DNA of 64,000 bases from Archaeoglobi archaeon JdFR-42 (GCA_002010305.1 MTND01000018.1:1-64000), one strand, 5' to 3'. Counted from the first letter of the stretch, positions 21,227-30,906 are shown. Notes: generated by a model not told the origin, from the sequence alone. Program-made: numbers and translations.

Positions 21227-22141
21227 ATGAGATCTGGGAACCCCCTTGGGATCGAAAAATCTGTTTTAACGAAATGGCATAAAGGATTGACAATGGAGCT
21301 AAATTCAAATGGGGATACTTTGCTATTTACCGGCCTGCTATACCAGATGGTACCCTTCATAACGAGAGTTACACGATTTTTGGAAAAACTAGAGTCCACA
21401 ATTTTCGAGAGATTTTTGGGAGTATATGGGAGAGCTTCCAGATACACCAGTTTCGGAGCCTTATTGAGTATGAACATAAAGCCTGATAAGAATCCTTACT
21501 TCAATAAGGTAAAAAACATAGCCGTGATTCTGAGTAGCCTAAGAATAGACTTTATCTACAGAGAAGAGCTGGATAACTACAGCGGAATTTTACTGTTTGA
21601 TATGGGAGATGATGAAAAGTTCAGAGAACATGCCACACATGTTTCTCAACTCCTTGAAAAAGCCAAAATAAATAGAGTGATAACCATCGATCCTCATACC
21701 ACCTACGCTTTAAAAATTCTTTATCCTGAATATACAGATTTTGACATAGAAGTGGTCAATTATCTGGAGATAATTTTAGAGAACTTGAAAGGAGAAAAGG
21801 AGGCAAATTCTGAAAAACATGTAGATGGAGTTACCATACACGATCCATGTTTTTATGCCAGATACCTGGAGATAATTGATCAACCAAGAGAGATTCTCAA
21901 AAAAATAGGATACGACCACATCGAAGTAAAAAATTCCAGACGTATGACCTCTTGCTGTGGAGGTCCAATAGAGTCCATTTCTCCTGTTTTTTCTCATGAG
22001 ATTGCTAAAAACAGAATAGCGGAATTAAAAAGCAGTAATTATCAGACAGTTACCATGTGTCCGGTATGTATCGGAAATTTTGAAAGATGTGGTTATTCAA
22101 TCAGAGATATTTCTGATCTCATTCTGAAGGGGATCGTATGA
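21227..22141 (+). CDS. CCG-domain (HdrD/GlcF C-terminal-like) heterodisulfide reductase-related protein
   Basis: DPCFYARYLE...CCGGPIESISP...CPVC. The same frame is open back to 21176 and encodes family-like sequence upstream of the ATG. Confidence 0.78.
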   Translation: MRSGNPLGIEKSVLTKWHKGLTMELNSNGDTLLFTGLLYQMVPFITRVTRFLEKLESTIFERFLGVYGRASRYTSFGALLSMNIKPDKNPYFNKVKNIAVILSSLRIDFIYREELDNYSGILLFDMGDDEKFREHATHVSQLLEKAKINRVITIDPHTTYALKILYPEYTDFDIEVVNYLEIILENLKGEKEANSEKHVDGVTIHDPCFYARYLEIIDQPREILKKIGYDHIEVKNSRRMTSCCGGPIESISPVFSHEIAKNRIAELKSSNYQTVTMCPVCIGNFERCGYSIRDISDLILKGIV

Positions 22142-22629
22142 ATCCCGATGAACTTGAGAGAGACATTGAAAAAGCGAGAAAGATGATCAGGAAGGACATG
22201 AAAAGATACATTAACATGCTTGTGGAATCTCTTAAAAATAATGGTGCTGATGTAGTAATATCTAAAAGTCCTCTCAACGAGGTCTCAAAACTTGAAACAC
22301 TTACTGAAGACTCAATGAATGAGGCAGAAAATATAGTTATCACAATTGCAGACAGTGTGGCTGCCGATACGGGGGTTATCTTTTTCACAGGCCTTGATGA
22401 GGGTTCTGTAACAGGTCTCGCAGAACACCATATCACCATAGTCGATAAAGATGCAATCATGCCTGACATTTTATTTGCATTTAAACTGGCATTATGGAAG
22501 AGCATGAAGAAAGAGCATGGAGTTGTTTTCGCTTCGAGCAGTGCATCTAAGACAGCTGATATTGAAGGGAAAGTTGTGTGGGGTGCCCATGGCCCGAGAA
22601 AGTTTACAGTTATTTTAGAAGGAGGTTAA
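22138..22629 (+). CDS. LUD domain protein (LutC-like)
   Basis: 163 aa, DTGVIFFTGLDEG...HHITIVDKD; 4-bp overlap with upstream gene. Confidence 0.78.
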   Translation: MNPDELERDIEKARKMIRKDMKRYINMLVESLKNNGADVVISKSPLNEVSKLETLTEDSMNEAENIVITIADSVAADTGVIFFTGLDEGSVTGLAEHHITIVDKDAIMPDILFAFKLALWKSMKKEHGVVFASSSASKTADIEGKVVWGAHGPRKFTVILEGG

Positions 22630-22630
22630 C

Positions 22631-23731
22631 ATGAAGAATGTTTATCAAACTATACACACTCAACAAATTAGCGAAGGCATTCGCAAAACTTTAGAGAATC
22701 TCTCTTCCAAAGTACAGGAGAATATAAGACGGTATCCGTTTTTGATCAGATATGCCAGAGAACTGAGGGCAGCAAAGATCGAGATTAACAACAATTTTCA
22801 ATACTGGATAGATGCAAGTATTTCAACGCTGGAAAAAGCAGGTATACCCGTTTTTCTTGCCAAAGATGCAAAAATGGCAAGGAAAATAATCGGCGAAATA
22901 ATCGAAACCGGAAAGATAGTCGTTAAAACCAAATCTATGGTATCTGAAGAAATACACTTACGGGAATATTTGCAGAAACTTGGAAATGAAGTATGGGAGA
23001 CTGATTTAGGAGAGCTAATCATTCAGGTGGCCGGTCAGAGACCGATGCATATGGTGGTTCCTGCACTGCATCTTTCCGAGAAAGATGTAATAGAAATACT
23101 CAAAAAAATTGGGATACATGGAAACAATGCAGAGGATTGTACCCTAAAAGTAAGAGAGTTTCTTCGAGAGAAATTTATTAAAGCGAATTTTGGAATATCT
23201 GGATGTAATGCCTTTTCTGCAGAAAGTGGTTCGATTTTTCTTATAGAGAACGAGGGGAATATCAGACTCTCAACTTCCTTACCAGAGACATATATATCCA
23301 TTATAGGGATAGATAAAATTCTTCCCGAGGATGATTTTGCTCTGAAATCTATTATGGTTCAATCAGCCTTTTTTGGTACCTTCCCACCATCATATATCAA
23401 CATCATAAGACAACGTCACCCTAAAAAAATGTATGTTGTATTTCTAGATAACGGAAGAAAAAAATCTGATGAAAAGCTAAAGGAACAACTTCTTTGTGTA
23501 AGATGTGGTAGATGCCAGCTAGAATGTCCAGTATTCCAGATAACCGGCAGTGTATGGGGTGGGGACACTTATGGAGGTCCAATGGGAATGGGTTGGAGTG
23601 CGATTACATCGTCCATTTCAGAGGAGGTGTACCTTTCATGCATATGCGGAAAATGCAAAGAAGTGTGTCCAATGGATATTGATATACCAAATATTATATT
23701 GTATCTTAGAAAAAAGTATCTCCTATGTTGA
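22631..23731 (+). CDS. LutB-like iron-sulfur LUD protein
   Basis: LUD core (KTKSMVSEEIHL, GISGCNAFSAESGSIFL) plus CVRCGRCQLECPVF and CICGKCKEVCPM clusters. Confidence 0.88.
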   Translation: MKNVYQTIHTQQISEGIRKTLENLSSKVQENIRRYPFLIRYARELRAAKIEINNNFQYWIDASISTLEKAGIPVFLAKDAKMARKIIGEIIETGKIVVKTKSMVSEEIHLREYLQKLGNEVWETDLGELIIQVAGQRPMHMVVPALHLSEKDVIEILKKIGIHGNNAEDCTLKVREFLREKFIKANFGISGCNAFSAESGSIFLIENEGNIRLSTSLPETYISIIGIDKILPEDDFALKSIMVQSAFFGTFPPSYINIIRQRHPKKMYVVFLDNGRKKSDEKLKEQLLCVRCGRCQLECPVFQITGSVWGGDTYGGPMGMGWSAITSSISEEVYLSCICGKCKEVCPMDIDIPNIILYLRKKYLLC

Positions 23732-23733
23732 CC

Positions 23734-24738
23734 TCATATCGCATAATAAAACACCAGTATTGCGTAAGTTATGAAGAATATGAATCCGATTCCCAACCCT
23801 CTGGAAGGAATGTTTCCTTTCTTTATATAATAGAGTAAAACCAGAGAGATCACAGTAGTTGCCAGAACGCTGAAGTATGCATGAAGATCCAGGATCCATG
23901 GAACAGTAAAGAGGCCAATTGCCGGATAAAACGTTGAATAAAGGATTTTCTCACCAACTAAAGAGGATATGGACAGGGTATCTTTTCCTCGATACGCCCA
24001 TATCATAGCGCTCATCGTCTCTGGAATCGCTGTGGCTGCAGGGGCCAAGATTATGGCAATTCCAAGTGCACTCACCGTTAGACTCTCCGCAACAACATCT
24101 ATGGTAGAAATCAACATTTCCGATCCAACATATAGAATGGCCGCTGAAAGAGCCAACTGAATAACAGCAGCAAGGTCAGCACTGAAGACCTTGCAAAAAT
24201 ATGGGTCTTCAGGTTCTTCTATCTCCTCGCTACCCCTCTTTCTAAACATTATTTTAACATAGTAAATATAAAAGAATCCAAAAAAAAGACCCATAATGTA
24301 CTGAAAATATCCTTTCTGGATAAGATCAGGTATCAAAACCAATGGAAATAATAGCGTGATAAATGTATATGGTATTACCAGCGTTTTTTCAACTTCTAAA
24401 GATAAATTTTCTCTTTTTTTTAGCAACCATCCGACCAGCATAGCAATCAGTACAAGACCATACGAGAAAGAAGAAGCCATAAACGGTTGCCCAAAAAGAG
24501 TACCTATTCCTATTTCTCTTCCCGATACTCCACCATAAGAAAAAACTGCAACTAAAAAAAGAACCATCTCAGGTACAGACGTAAAAAGAGGGGCGAGAAT
24601 GGCTCCAGTAAAGGAGGAGGTCCATCGCATTCTGCATCCAACATACTCTATTCCATTTGTAAATAGAAGAGCTCCAAAAAAAACCACCACCATAGAAAAA
24701 AATAATTCTCCCACTGTGCTTAACATCCCTACATTCAT
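23734..24738 (-). CDS. Sodium/calcium exchanger family membrane protein
   Basis: 334 aa with about 10 TM; duplicated exchanger-like segments (GAILAPLFTSVPEMVLFL; IILAPAATAIPETMSAM). Confidence 0.85.
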   Translation of the reverse strand: MNVGMLSTVGELFFSMVVVFFGALLFTNGIEYVGCRMRWTSSFTGAILAPLFTSVPEMVLFLVAVFSYGGVSGREIGIGTLFGQPFMASSFSYGLVLIAMLVGWLLKKRENLSLEVEKTLVIPYTFITLLFPLVLIPDLIQKGYFQYIMGLFFGFFYIYYVKIMFRKRGSEEIEEPEDPYFCKVFSADLAAVIQLALSAAILYVGSEMLISTIDVVAESLTVSALGIAIILAPAATAIPETMSAMIWAYRGKDTLSISSLVGEKILYSTFYPAIGLFTVPWILDLHAYFSVLATTVISLVLLYYIKKGNIPSRGLGIGFIFFITYAILVFYYAI

Positions 24739-24784
24739 TTAGATTACCTTCACACCACCTGCTTTATTCCACTCTACAAAACCA

Positions 24785-25774
24785 TTATAATACAGCATCT
24801 TTCATGGCCTGCATGTTTTCAAGGGGGGTTCTTGGAGGAAATCCACATGCTGGAGCGAGGATATCTACACCATCTTCTATACAACTTTTTGCCTCGTTGA
24901 TGATTTCTTCTGGATTATTCTTCCATAAATTAGTGGTTGAAACATTTCCGATAATTGCAGCTCTTGTACCTACAATCTCTTTTGCTTTAGAAATGGGTAC
25001 ATGGGAGTCGATACTAATCCCATCAGTACCTGACTGGGCCATTAAATCAAGAATCAAAGTAGTGTCTCCACAAATATGGATACACGTATAAGCATCGAGA
25101 CTGGCTATCAACTGTTTCTCATATTTCAATGAATACTCATTGTAAAATTTTGGCCCAAGATTACTGGAAGAGCCGTTAACCAGAGTTATACCTGTCGCTC
25201 CAGCATCTATAAGATGCTGAGCATAGAGTGTTTCTACTTCGGTGGCAAATTCCAGTAAGGAATGTAAGTCTTCCGCCCCACTGAACACTTCTCTTAGAAG
25301 CTGGGTATAATCCATAAGCCTCGCCAGCATTTCGAAGGGCGAAGATATTGCAGCAAATACTGGAACTTCATGCCCAACTTTTTCTTTCAGAATTCTTACT
25401 GCCTCTATTACAACTGGCATTCTCCCATCTTTTTTTGGATCTGGCATTCTCAGTTTATCCATTTCTGTAGAGGAGGAAATTACATGCTTTTCAACTCTGG
25501 GCTGTTCATCCACCTTCCAGTTCCCGAGAACACATCCCAGAGCTTCTACTTCAACACAGTTTTCATAGGGTACCCTTACACTTTCCAAACCACCTATTTT
25601 ATAGGCAGCAATTGATAAATTTGCCATCTTATTTGGATCTTTGTGAGCATCTGGCCAGTAAGAACCTGTCATCTCCATCAAATCAACAATCCCGGTTTGC
25701 AGTGGAGATACCAGGGGGACTCTGTCCACCTCTTTAAGTTCTATTGCTTGTTCAAACCGTTCTATCATGTCCAT
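24785..25774 (-). CDS. UroD-family cobamide:CoM-type methyltransferase (MtaA/MtbA-like)
   Basis: Zn-site pattern HICGDT...ILAPACGFPPRTPLENMQAMKDAV typical of MtaA/MtbA; next to MtmB/MtmC-like genes. Confidence 0.85.
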   Translation of the reverse strand: MDMIERFEQAIELKEVDRVPLVSPLQTGIVDLMEMTGSYWPDAHKDPNKMANLSIAAYKIGGLESVRVPYENCVEVEALGCVLGNWKVDEQPRVEKHVISSSTEMDKLRMPDPKKDGRMPVVIEAVRILKEKVGHEVPVFAAISSPFEMLARLMDYTQLLREVFSGAEDLHSLLEFATEVETLYAQHLIDAGATGITLVNGSSSNLGPKFYNEYSLKYEKQLIASLDAYTCIHICGDTTLILDLMAQSGTDGISIDSHVPISKAKEIVGTRAAIIGNVSTTNLWKNNPEEIINEAKSCIEDGVDILAPACGFPPRTPLENMQAMKDAVL

Positions 25775-25823
25775 GGAGATTCACCACTAGTTCAGGGATG
25801 ATTCTAAAAAATAATACAGAGGG

Positions 25824-27197
25824 CTAAATTGAGAGCCCTACTTCTCTCAATCTTTCCTTTACCCTTTCATAAATCTTTGCAAACTCTTCTTTTGGCTTAT
25901 GGGTGACGAGATCATAGGTTTCCTGAATATGCTTACCTCGCTCTAACTCCAGTTTCAGCAACTCATCTGTTAGTGGTTTGAGGATCTCATTGGCTTCTTC
26001 TCTGGTAAATCTTGAATCTATCACAGCATCAGAAACCTCTATCATGAACTCTGCTTCCAGTGGGGTCTGACCCCTATTCATTTCTGGTCGGCTATGTCTG
26101 GGAGCATAAAGATTCTGGCCATTCAATGGGGCCTGGATGGCTCTGAATGCAATTTCCATCAAGTGAGTATAGGTTCCAGGACCTGAAGTCGGAATTAACC
26201 AGTGCATGATGGGGATATTGGTATTCCGGATAAGAGCTTGGCAAACCACAGAACTACCCCAGACAAGAGGTTGAATTATACGCTTTTGAGCAGATACAGA
26301 GGTGATATGCTCTACTCCCACATAGTTTATGAACGAATGATAGCATATAGAAGCGGCAATTGGTTTTACAATCCCTTCTATAATAGCCCCTTCCAGACCT
26401 CCACAAAAACCACCAATCATTGCAAAACTACCACTTACTCTGAAACATCCATAGTCATCGAGTTTTATAGCAACAGTGAGCAGATCTGTTTCTATTTTAA
26501 CATCTGGAAGAATCGAGAGCAAAACTCCATCAGTCCTTCTAAGACCGTATTCTGGGTCAATAGGCGCTAAAAAAGGTCCCACTCTAGTGGTAATCGGGTA
26601 CAGTACTATAGCCATACCGGGCCGTCCTGCTTTTCTCACTCCTTCTCTCATCCAGCTTAATTCTCTGATGGCTGCGTATGTTTCCAAGGGCTCTCCAAAT
26701 ATTTCTTTTCCATCCACACTGGTAAAGTTAAAACCCTCTATAAAATCAGCTCTCTGAATTTGTGCAAAGTTCTTAACCACCAAAGGGCCATATTCTTCGT
26801 CAAAGGGTGCATGATGCCCAGGACAGACATTCAAAGGTTCTCTGGATTCAATATCGTGTTGATACCAGACTCTCTGATCTCTTCCTTCGCCCATTATTAT
26901 TTTCGATGGAATGCCTTTAAGGGAATCATAGATTTCGTCTTCTGTTAACCGAATTACTCGTTTTGTTGATACACAATAAATTCCATTTTCTTTTAAAAAT
27001 TCTATGGCAGCTTCAAATGCTCTGTCAGCAAGGTCATCGTCTGTATTGAAAAACACATCATCTCCCGGATACTGTCCTGTGATCTTATATTTATTAGCCA
27101 ACTCTCCATAAGTTTTGAATAATCTCAAATCCCATTCTTTTTCATCCACTTTAGGAGATCTTTGGGCTCTTTCTGCCAGTTCTACCAGACTTATCAT
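25824..27197 (-). CDS. Monomethylamine methyltransferase (MtmB) homologue without pyrrolysine codon
   Basis: Recalled M. barkeri MtmB matches along the length: EDEIYDSL..GEGRDQ vs EDEIWDAI..GTGRDA, AGRPGM, GGLEGAIIEG vs GGIEETTIVD, QETYDLVTHKPKEEFAKIYERVKERLREVGL vs QECYDVKTVTPTEEYMQVYDGARKKLEDLGL. Continuous ORF with no UAG. Confidence 0.8.
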   Translation of the reverse strand: MISLVELAERAQRSPKVDEKEWDLRLFKTYGELANKYKITGQYPGDDVFFNTDDDLADRAFEAAIEFLKENGIYCVSTKRVIRLTEDEIYDSLKGIPSKIIMGEGRDQRVWYQHDIESREPLNVCPGHHAPFDEEYGPLVVKNFAQIQRADFIEGFNFTSVDGKEIFGEPLETYAAIRELSWMREGVRKAGRPGMAIVLYPITTRVGPFLAPIDPEYGLRRTDGVLLSILPDVKIETDLLTVAIKLDDYGCFRVSGSFAMIGGFCGGLEGAIIEGIVKPIAASICYHSFINYVGVEHITSVSAQKRIIQPLVWGSSVVCQALIRNTNIPIMHWLIPTSGPGTYTHLMEIAFRAIQAPLNGQNLYAPRHSRPEMNRGQTPLEAEFMIEVSDAVIDSRFTREEANEILKPLTDELLKLELERGKHIQETYDLVTHKPKEEFAKIYERVKERLREVGLSI

Positions 27198-27235
27198 ATT
27201 ATCTCCCCCTCATAACATATCACTTCAAACTCATT

Positions 27236-27925
27236 TCAATGCTTTATGTCTCTAGATTCACTTTCAACAAGTTTGTTAGCGACTTTTACTGCTTCATCTG
27301 CATCTTTTCCATAACCATCTGCACCGATTTCTTTTGCCCAATCTTCTGTTACAGGACCCCCTCCCACCATCACTTTAATTTTTCCTTTCAAACCATGGCG
27401 TTCTACCTCTTCAATGACCTCCCTCATATAAGGCATTGTGGTAGTCATCAGAGAAGAGCATGCAATAATATCCGCTCCTAGTTCCCGAGCTTTTTCAATG
27501 AACTTCTCTGCTGAAACGTTTGTACCTAAATCATAAACTTCATATCCTGCGGCCTTTAACATCATCGTTACAACATTTTTCCCAATTTCATGGATATCTC
27601 CCTCTACAGTGCCGATTACGCAGATTCCTTTCTTGGTTCTAGACAGATCCTCTTTGGAAATGTGTGGCTCAATAACCTCGATGGCAGCCGTCATGGCATC
27701 CGACGCCATCACTACATGGGGAAGGAATATCTCATCTCTGTGAAACATCTCTCCAACTTCCCGAATTGCTGGAGCTAAACCTTCTTCTATGGCCTTAACT
27801 GGATCTACACCCGCATCCATGGCTTCCTTTGCAGCATTCCTGGCCGCATCAACATCAAAGTTCAAAATCGCCTCTTTCAGTTTTTTAAAGTATTCTTCCA
27901 TGCTGAATCCCCCAAATAGCATCAC
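27236..27925 (-). CDS. Methyltransferase corrinoid protein (MtmC/MtbC/MttC-like)
   Basis: B12-binding motif GDIHEIGKN, GYEVYDLGTNVS, CSSLMTTTMPYM. Confidence 0.93.
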   Translation of the reverse strand: MMLFGGFSMEEYFKKLKEAILNFDVDAARNAAKEAMDAGVDPVKAIEEGLAPAIREVGEMFHRDEIFLPHVVMASDAMTAAIEVIEPHISKEDLSRTKKGICVIGTVEGDIHEIGKNVVTMMLKAAGYEVYDLGTNVSAEKFIEKARELGADIIACSSLMTTTMPYMREVIEEVERHGLKGKIKVMVGGGPVTEDWAKEIGADGYGKDADEAVKVANKLVESESRDIKH

Positions 27926-27967
27926 TAATTAAAATTATATTAAAATTGACGTAAACATGTTCAATTA

Positions 27968-28672
27968 TTAAAATTTATTATCTCTTATAATATTTACAAT
28001 ATTATTTAATATAGAGCGCTCAACACTTCTTATTTTCCTTGAAACAGCTGCTTTGGATATCTTCTCCCTTTTAGAGATCTCCGTTATATTAACCCTCCGG
28101 GGCCATTCATAGTATCCATTCTCAACAATTTCTCTAAACAGCTTAAGCTGAGAACTTTTTAAACTCCGAATGGTGTTGAAAAAATCAATCAGGTCTTCAT
28201 AAGATTTAACCAACCAGCAAAAAAATTCAGGAGGAATATCTATGGTGCTAGTGAGATCCACATCACTTGTATCTTTCAAGTAATTCACGGCTCTCTTTCT
28301 TGAATTTAGATCCTCAAAAGTAACAAGCCATCTTTCTTTTCCGCCTTCAACACTCATTGTACCAAGTATAAAGCCACCACTATCCCGAATTTCCTTATAA
28401 AGTTCGGTAGTGTTTGTGATAAGACACAACTCTGCAGAATTATCTTTTTTAGATATGATCTTAATATATCTCAACTGTGGATAAGAATTAATAATATTTA
28501 TGGTCTTTTCCAATTCTTTCCTATCAGCTGATTTTATTACACACTTGGTCTTTTCATACCCTGGACAAACAGGCCTAAAGGGTAAAACTTCGATAGAACT
28601 ATCTACTTTATCGGTAGTATAAATGAAAATACAGTCTGGTTGATACTTTATATTGACGACGTCAATTCTCAT
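27968..28672 (-). CDS. HTH_10 (bacterio-opsin activator-like) transcriptional regulator
   Basis: 234 aa; C-terminal LKLFREIVENGYYEWPRRVNITEISKREKISKAAVSRKIRSVERSIL typical of HTH_10. Confidence 0.8.
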   Translation of the reverse strand: MRIDVVNIKYQPDCIFIYTTDKVDSSIEVLPFRPVCPGYEKTKCVIKSADRKELEKTINIINSYPQLRYIKIISKKDNSAELCLITNTTELYKEIRDSGGFILGTMSVEGGKERWLVTFEDLNSRKRAVNYLKDTSDVDLTSTIDIPPEFFCWLVKSYEDLIDFFNTIRSLKSSQLKLFREIVENGYYEWPRRVNITEISKREKISKAAVSRKIRSVERSILNNIVNIIRDNKF

Positions 28673-29083
28673 CGCACTATGTCAAAAATTGTCACTAATG
28701 TTTATAAATATTTCCATGGTTGAATAATAATCAAATTAATTTGTGAGCTCTCAAGTTTTCTTTATTATAGTTCCCAAGATCGAGCAGCCATATCCTAAAC
28801 TAAATTTTAGATATCAAGGGGTTGAAAACAGGATTGTTAATCAATTGATCTTAAACTTTCAGAGATTGATGCTGAAAGGGAAAGGAGAGAGCAGAGGGCA
28901 ACACAATTAGCAAGTAAAGATAGGTGCGATAATTCTGTTCTCAAATCTTCAGTAAGAGTTCTGAACTCTATCTTTTATACTGATTTTTCGATTTCCAAGA
29001 GGGTGGAGGATAAAAAATGTAACCTCCAGACTTCAACCAGATTTTATAGCACCGTAATCGTCACTTCTGAATCTTCTAATTCA

Positions 29084-29932
29084 TCAAATCTCAAATTTTC
29101 TTTTCAGTTCATCTTTAGGAAACTCGAGTTTTCTAATGCCTGTTGGGTCTACCTCATTTCTTAAGATTTCTAATTCTTCTTCAGTAGGATGAGATGTTAC
29201 ACCCACTTCATCCGGTACCACCGGAGTAAACATGGTATTCTCCAAGATGTCTTCCACTGTAACGTCTGGATGTACAGTTTCGAGTTTCATTATTTTGGAT
29301 TTCTCATCAAATCCAAACACACACAACTCAGTAACGACTTTGTATGGGCCCCCTCCATGGATACCGAGCTTTTCTCTGCTATCGCCTCCCTGATAGAAAC
29401 CTGTGGATGTTATAAAATCCACTTTGTCAACCAGAGTATATATCTCTCTGCCACTACTGCTAACTCTCTTTCTATGTCTGGTTGTCCATATTATAAACTT
29501 ATTCACCTCACAGGATAGGTTGGCTCCACCTGCTCCCCCTGGTAGCTTAACTTTAATATCATCGATACCCCCTATCAGTGAATTATTTAAATTTCCATAC
29601 TTGTCGATCTGTCCTCCACTGAAATACATCACATCCATCTCCCCTCTTGCAGCAAGATTAAATATGTAATCGACTGTCAGAATTGCCTCGGCTCCCTCAA
29701 AAAGTACCGCATCCTGAGTCATAGTCGGAAGGAATGGGGGTGTTGGATTCATTGCTCCGCCAGTACCGGCAAAATAAACGGAATTTGGTGCATGAGTTAG
29801 CTTGGCCAGTCTAGAAGCAACCATGGGGAGCGGAGAGGCGACACCATGGAATACCACATCCCCATCTTTAATCAGCCTCGCCATAGTTACGGCCATCAGT
29901 TCATCTATGGTATACTCCATCTTTATCACCAC
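29084..29932 (-). CDS. Family I CoA-transferase subunit B (glutaconate CoA-transferase-like)
   Basis: 282 aa, GAGGANLSCEVNKFIIWTTRHRKR; overlaps subunit A. Confidence 0.87.
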   Translation of the reverse strand: MVIKMEYTIDELMAVTMARLIKDGDVVFHGVASPLPMVASRLAKLTHAPNSVYFAGTGGAMNPTPPFLPTMTQDAVLFEGAEAILTVDYIFNLAARGEMDVMYFSGGQIDKYGNLNNSLIGGIDDIKVKLPGGAGGANLSCEVNKFIIWTTRHRKRVSSSGREIYTLVDKVDFITSTGFYQGGDSREKLGIHGGGPYKVVTELCVFGFDEKSKIMKLETVHPDVTVEDILENTMFTPVVPDEVGVTSHPTEEELEILRNEVDPTGIRKLEFPKDELKRKFEI

Positions 29933-30798
29933 GTTTTCCAGTTAGTTATTTTTTCTATATCTATCAACTCAAGATACTCTTCATGGGATTTTGGACCAAA
30001 CACGTATTTATCCAAATACTGTTGAAAATTATCAGGATCTCTCGCAAGCCTCACATACTCCCCCATGTGATCTTTATCGTAAGTGTAATCTGGATACAGA
30101 GCAGTTGGATGAGCACCATATGGAACCTCTACGACCGCTGTCACCTCAAAATATGGTATATGGGGTTCCCTATCGAGTCTGTCCACAACTTTCTCAGCTG
30201 TGACGACCACTTTCTTGGAGGCTCGGGCCATCAAGATGTCCGCAACATAGGGTTTCGAGATGATAGTGTTCCCTTTTTTATCTGCAATCCGGGCGTGAAG
30301 AACTGTTACATCCGGTTCAAGAGCTGGAATTGCTATTAGAGTCTGGCCTGTTATCGGACACTTGAATTTCTTGAATTCTGGATGTAATTTCATAATATCA
30401 CTGGTTTCGAAGTTTAAGTGGGGTAGAAATGGCACACCCAGTGCTGCCGCTCTAAGACCATAAATCAAGGAATTACAACCATCTTCTTTAGAAATAACTT
30501 CTCCTTTCTCCACAGCTCTCCTGAAATTGGGAGCAAGACCAAAATCGAATTCAAAGCCTACATATGTATTCTGGACATACTTTACAATTCCTCCGCCCAC
30601 AGCAAGATCGATATCAAATCCATGAGCAGTACCGACAGTATGCAGATCTTTAACCCTTTGCCTAATCAGTTCTCTGATGAATGCAATTGGTTCCCTTACA
30701 CTGAGGGCACCACCAAATGCTATGATGTCCCCGTCTTTTACCAGCTTTGCAGCGTCTTCCAGAGACATTTTTTTATCAGATTCCGGAAATACTCCCAT
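29926..30798 (-). CDS. Family I CoA-transferase subunit A
   Basis: 290 aa, AKLVKDGDIIAFGGALSVREPIAFIREL; pairs with downstream subunit. Confidence 0.87.
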   Translation of the reverse strand: MGVFPESDKKMSLEDAAKLVKDGDIIAFGGALSVREPIAFIRELIRQRVKDLHTVGTAHGFDIDLAVGGGIVKYVQNTYVGFEFDFGLAPNFRRAVEKGEVISKEDGCNSLIYGLRAAALGVPFLPHLNFETSDIMKLHPEFKKFKCPITGQTLIAIPALEPDVTVLHARIADKKGNTIISKPYVADILMARASKKVVVTAEKVVDRLDREPHIPYFEVTAVVEVPYGAHPTALYPDYTYDKDHMGEYVRLARDPDNFQQYLDKYVFGPKSHEEYLELIDIEKITNWKTW

Positions 30799-30906
30799 CT
30801 AATCCCCACATAACCTTAAACAATCAAAATACTTAAAAATGATGTTAAACATGTTTCAAGAAACGTTTATAAATACCTATTTATAATTATTATCAAAGGG
30901 ATTTCC

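Noticed and set aside
25824-27197. Possibility that the ORF is an MttB (trimethylamine methyltransferase) homologue
   Set aside because: Length (457 aa) and N-/C-terminal landmarks match MtmB better; still worth HMM confirmation.
28860-29095. Long start-less open frame (IDAEREREQRATQLASKDRCDNSVLK...) in the gap upstream of the CoA-transferase terminus
   Set aside because: No start codon and no convincing family; could be chance or an eroded sensor kinase.
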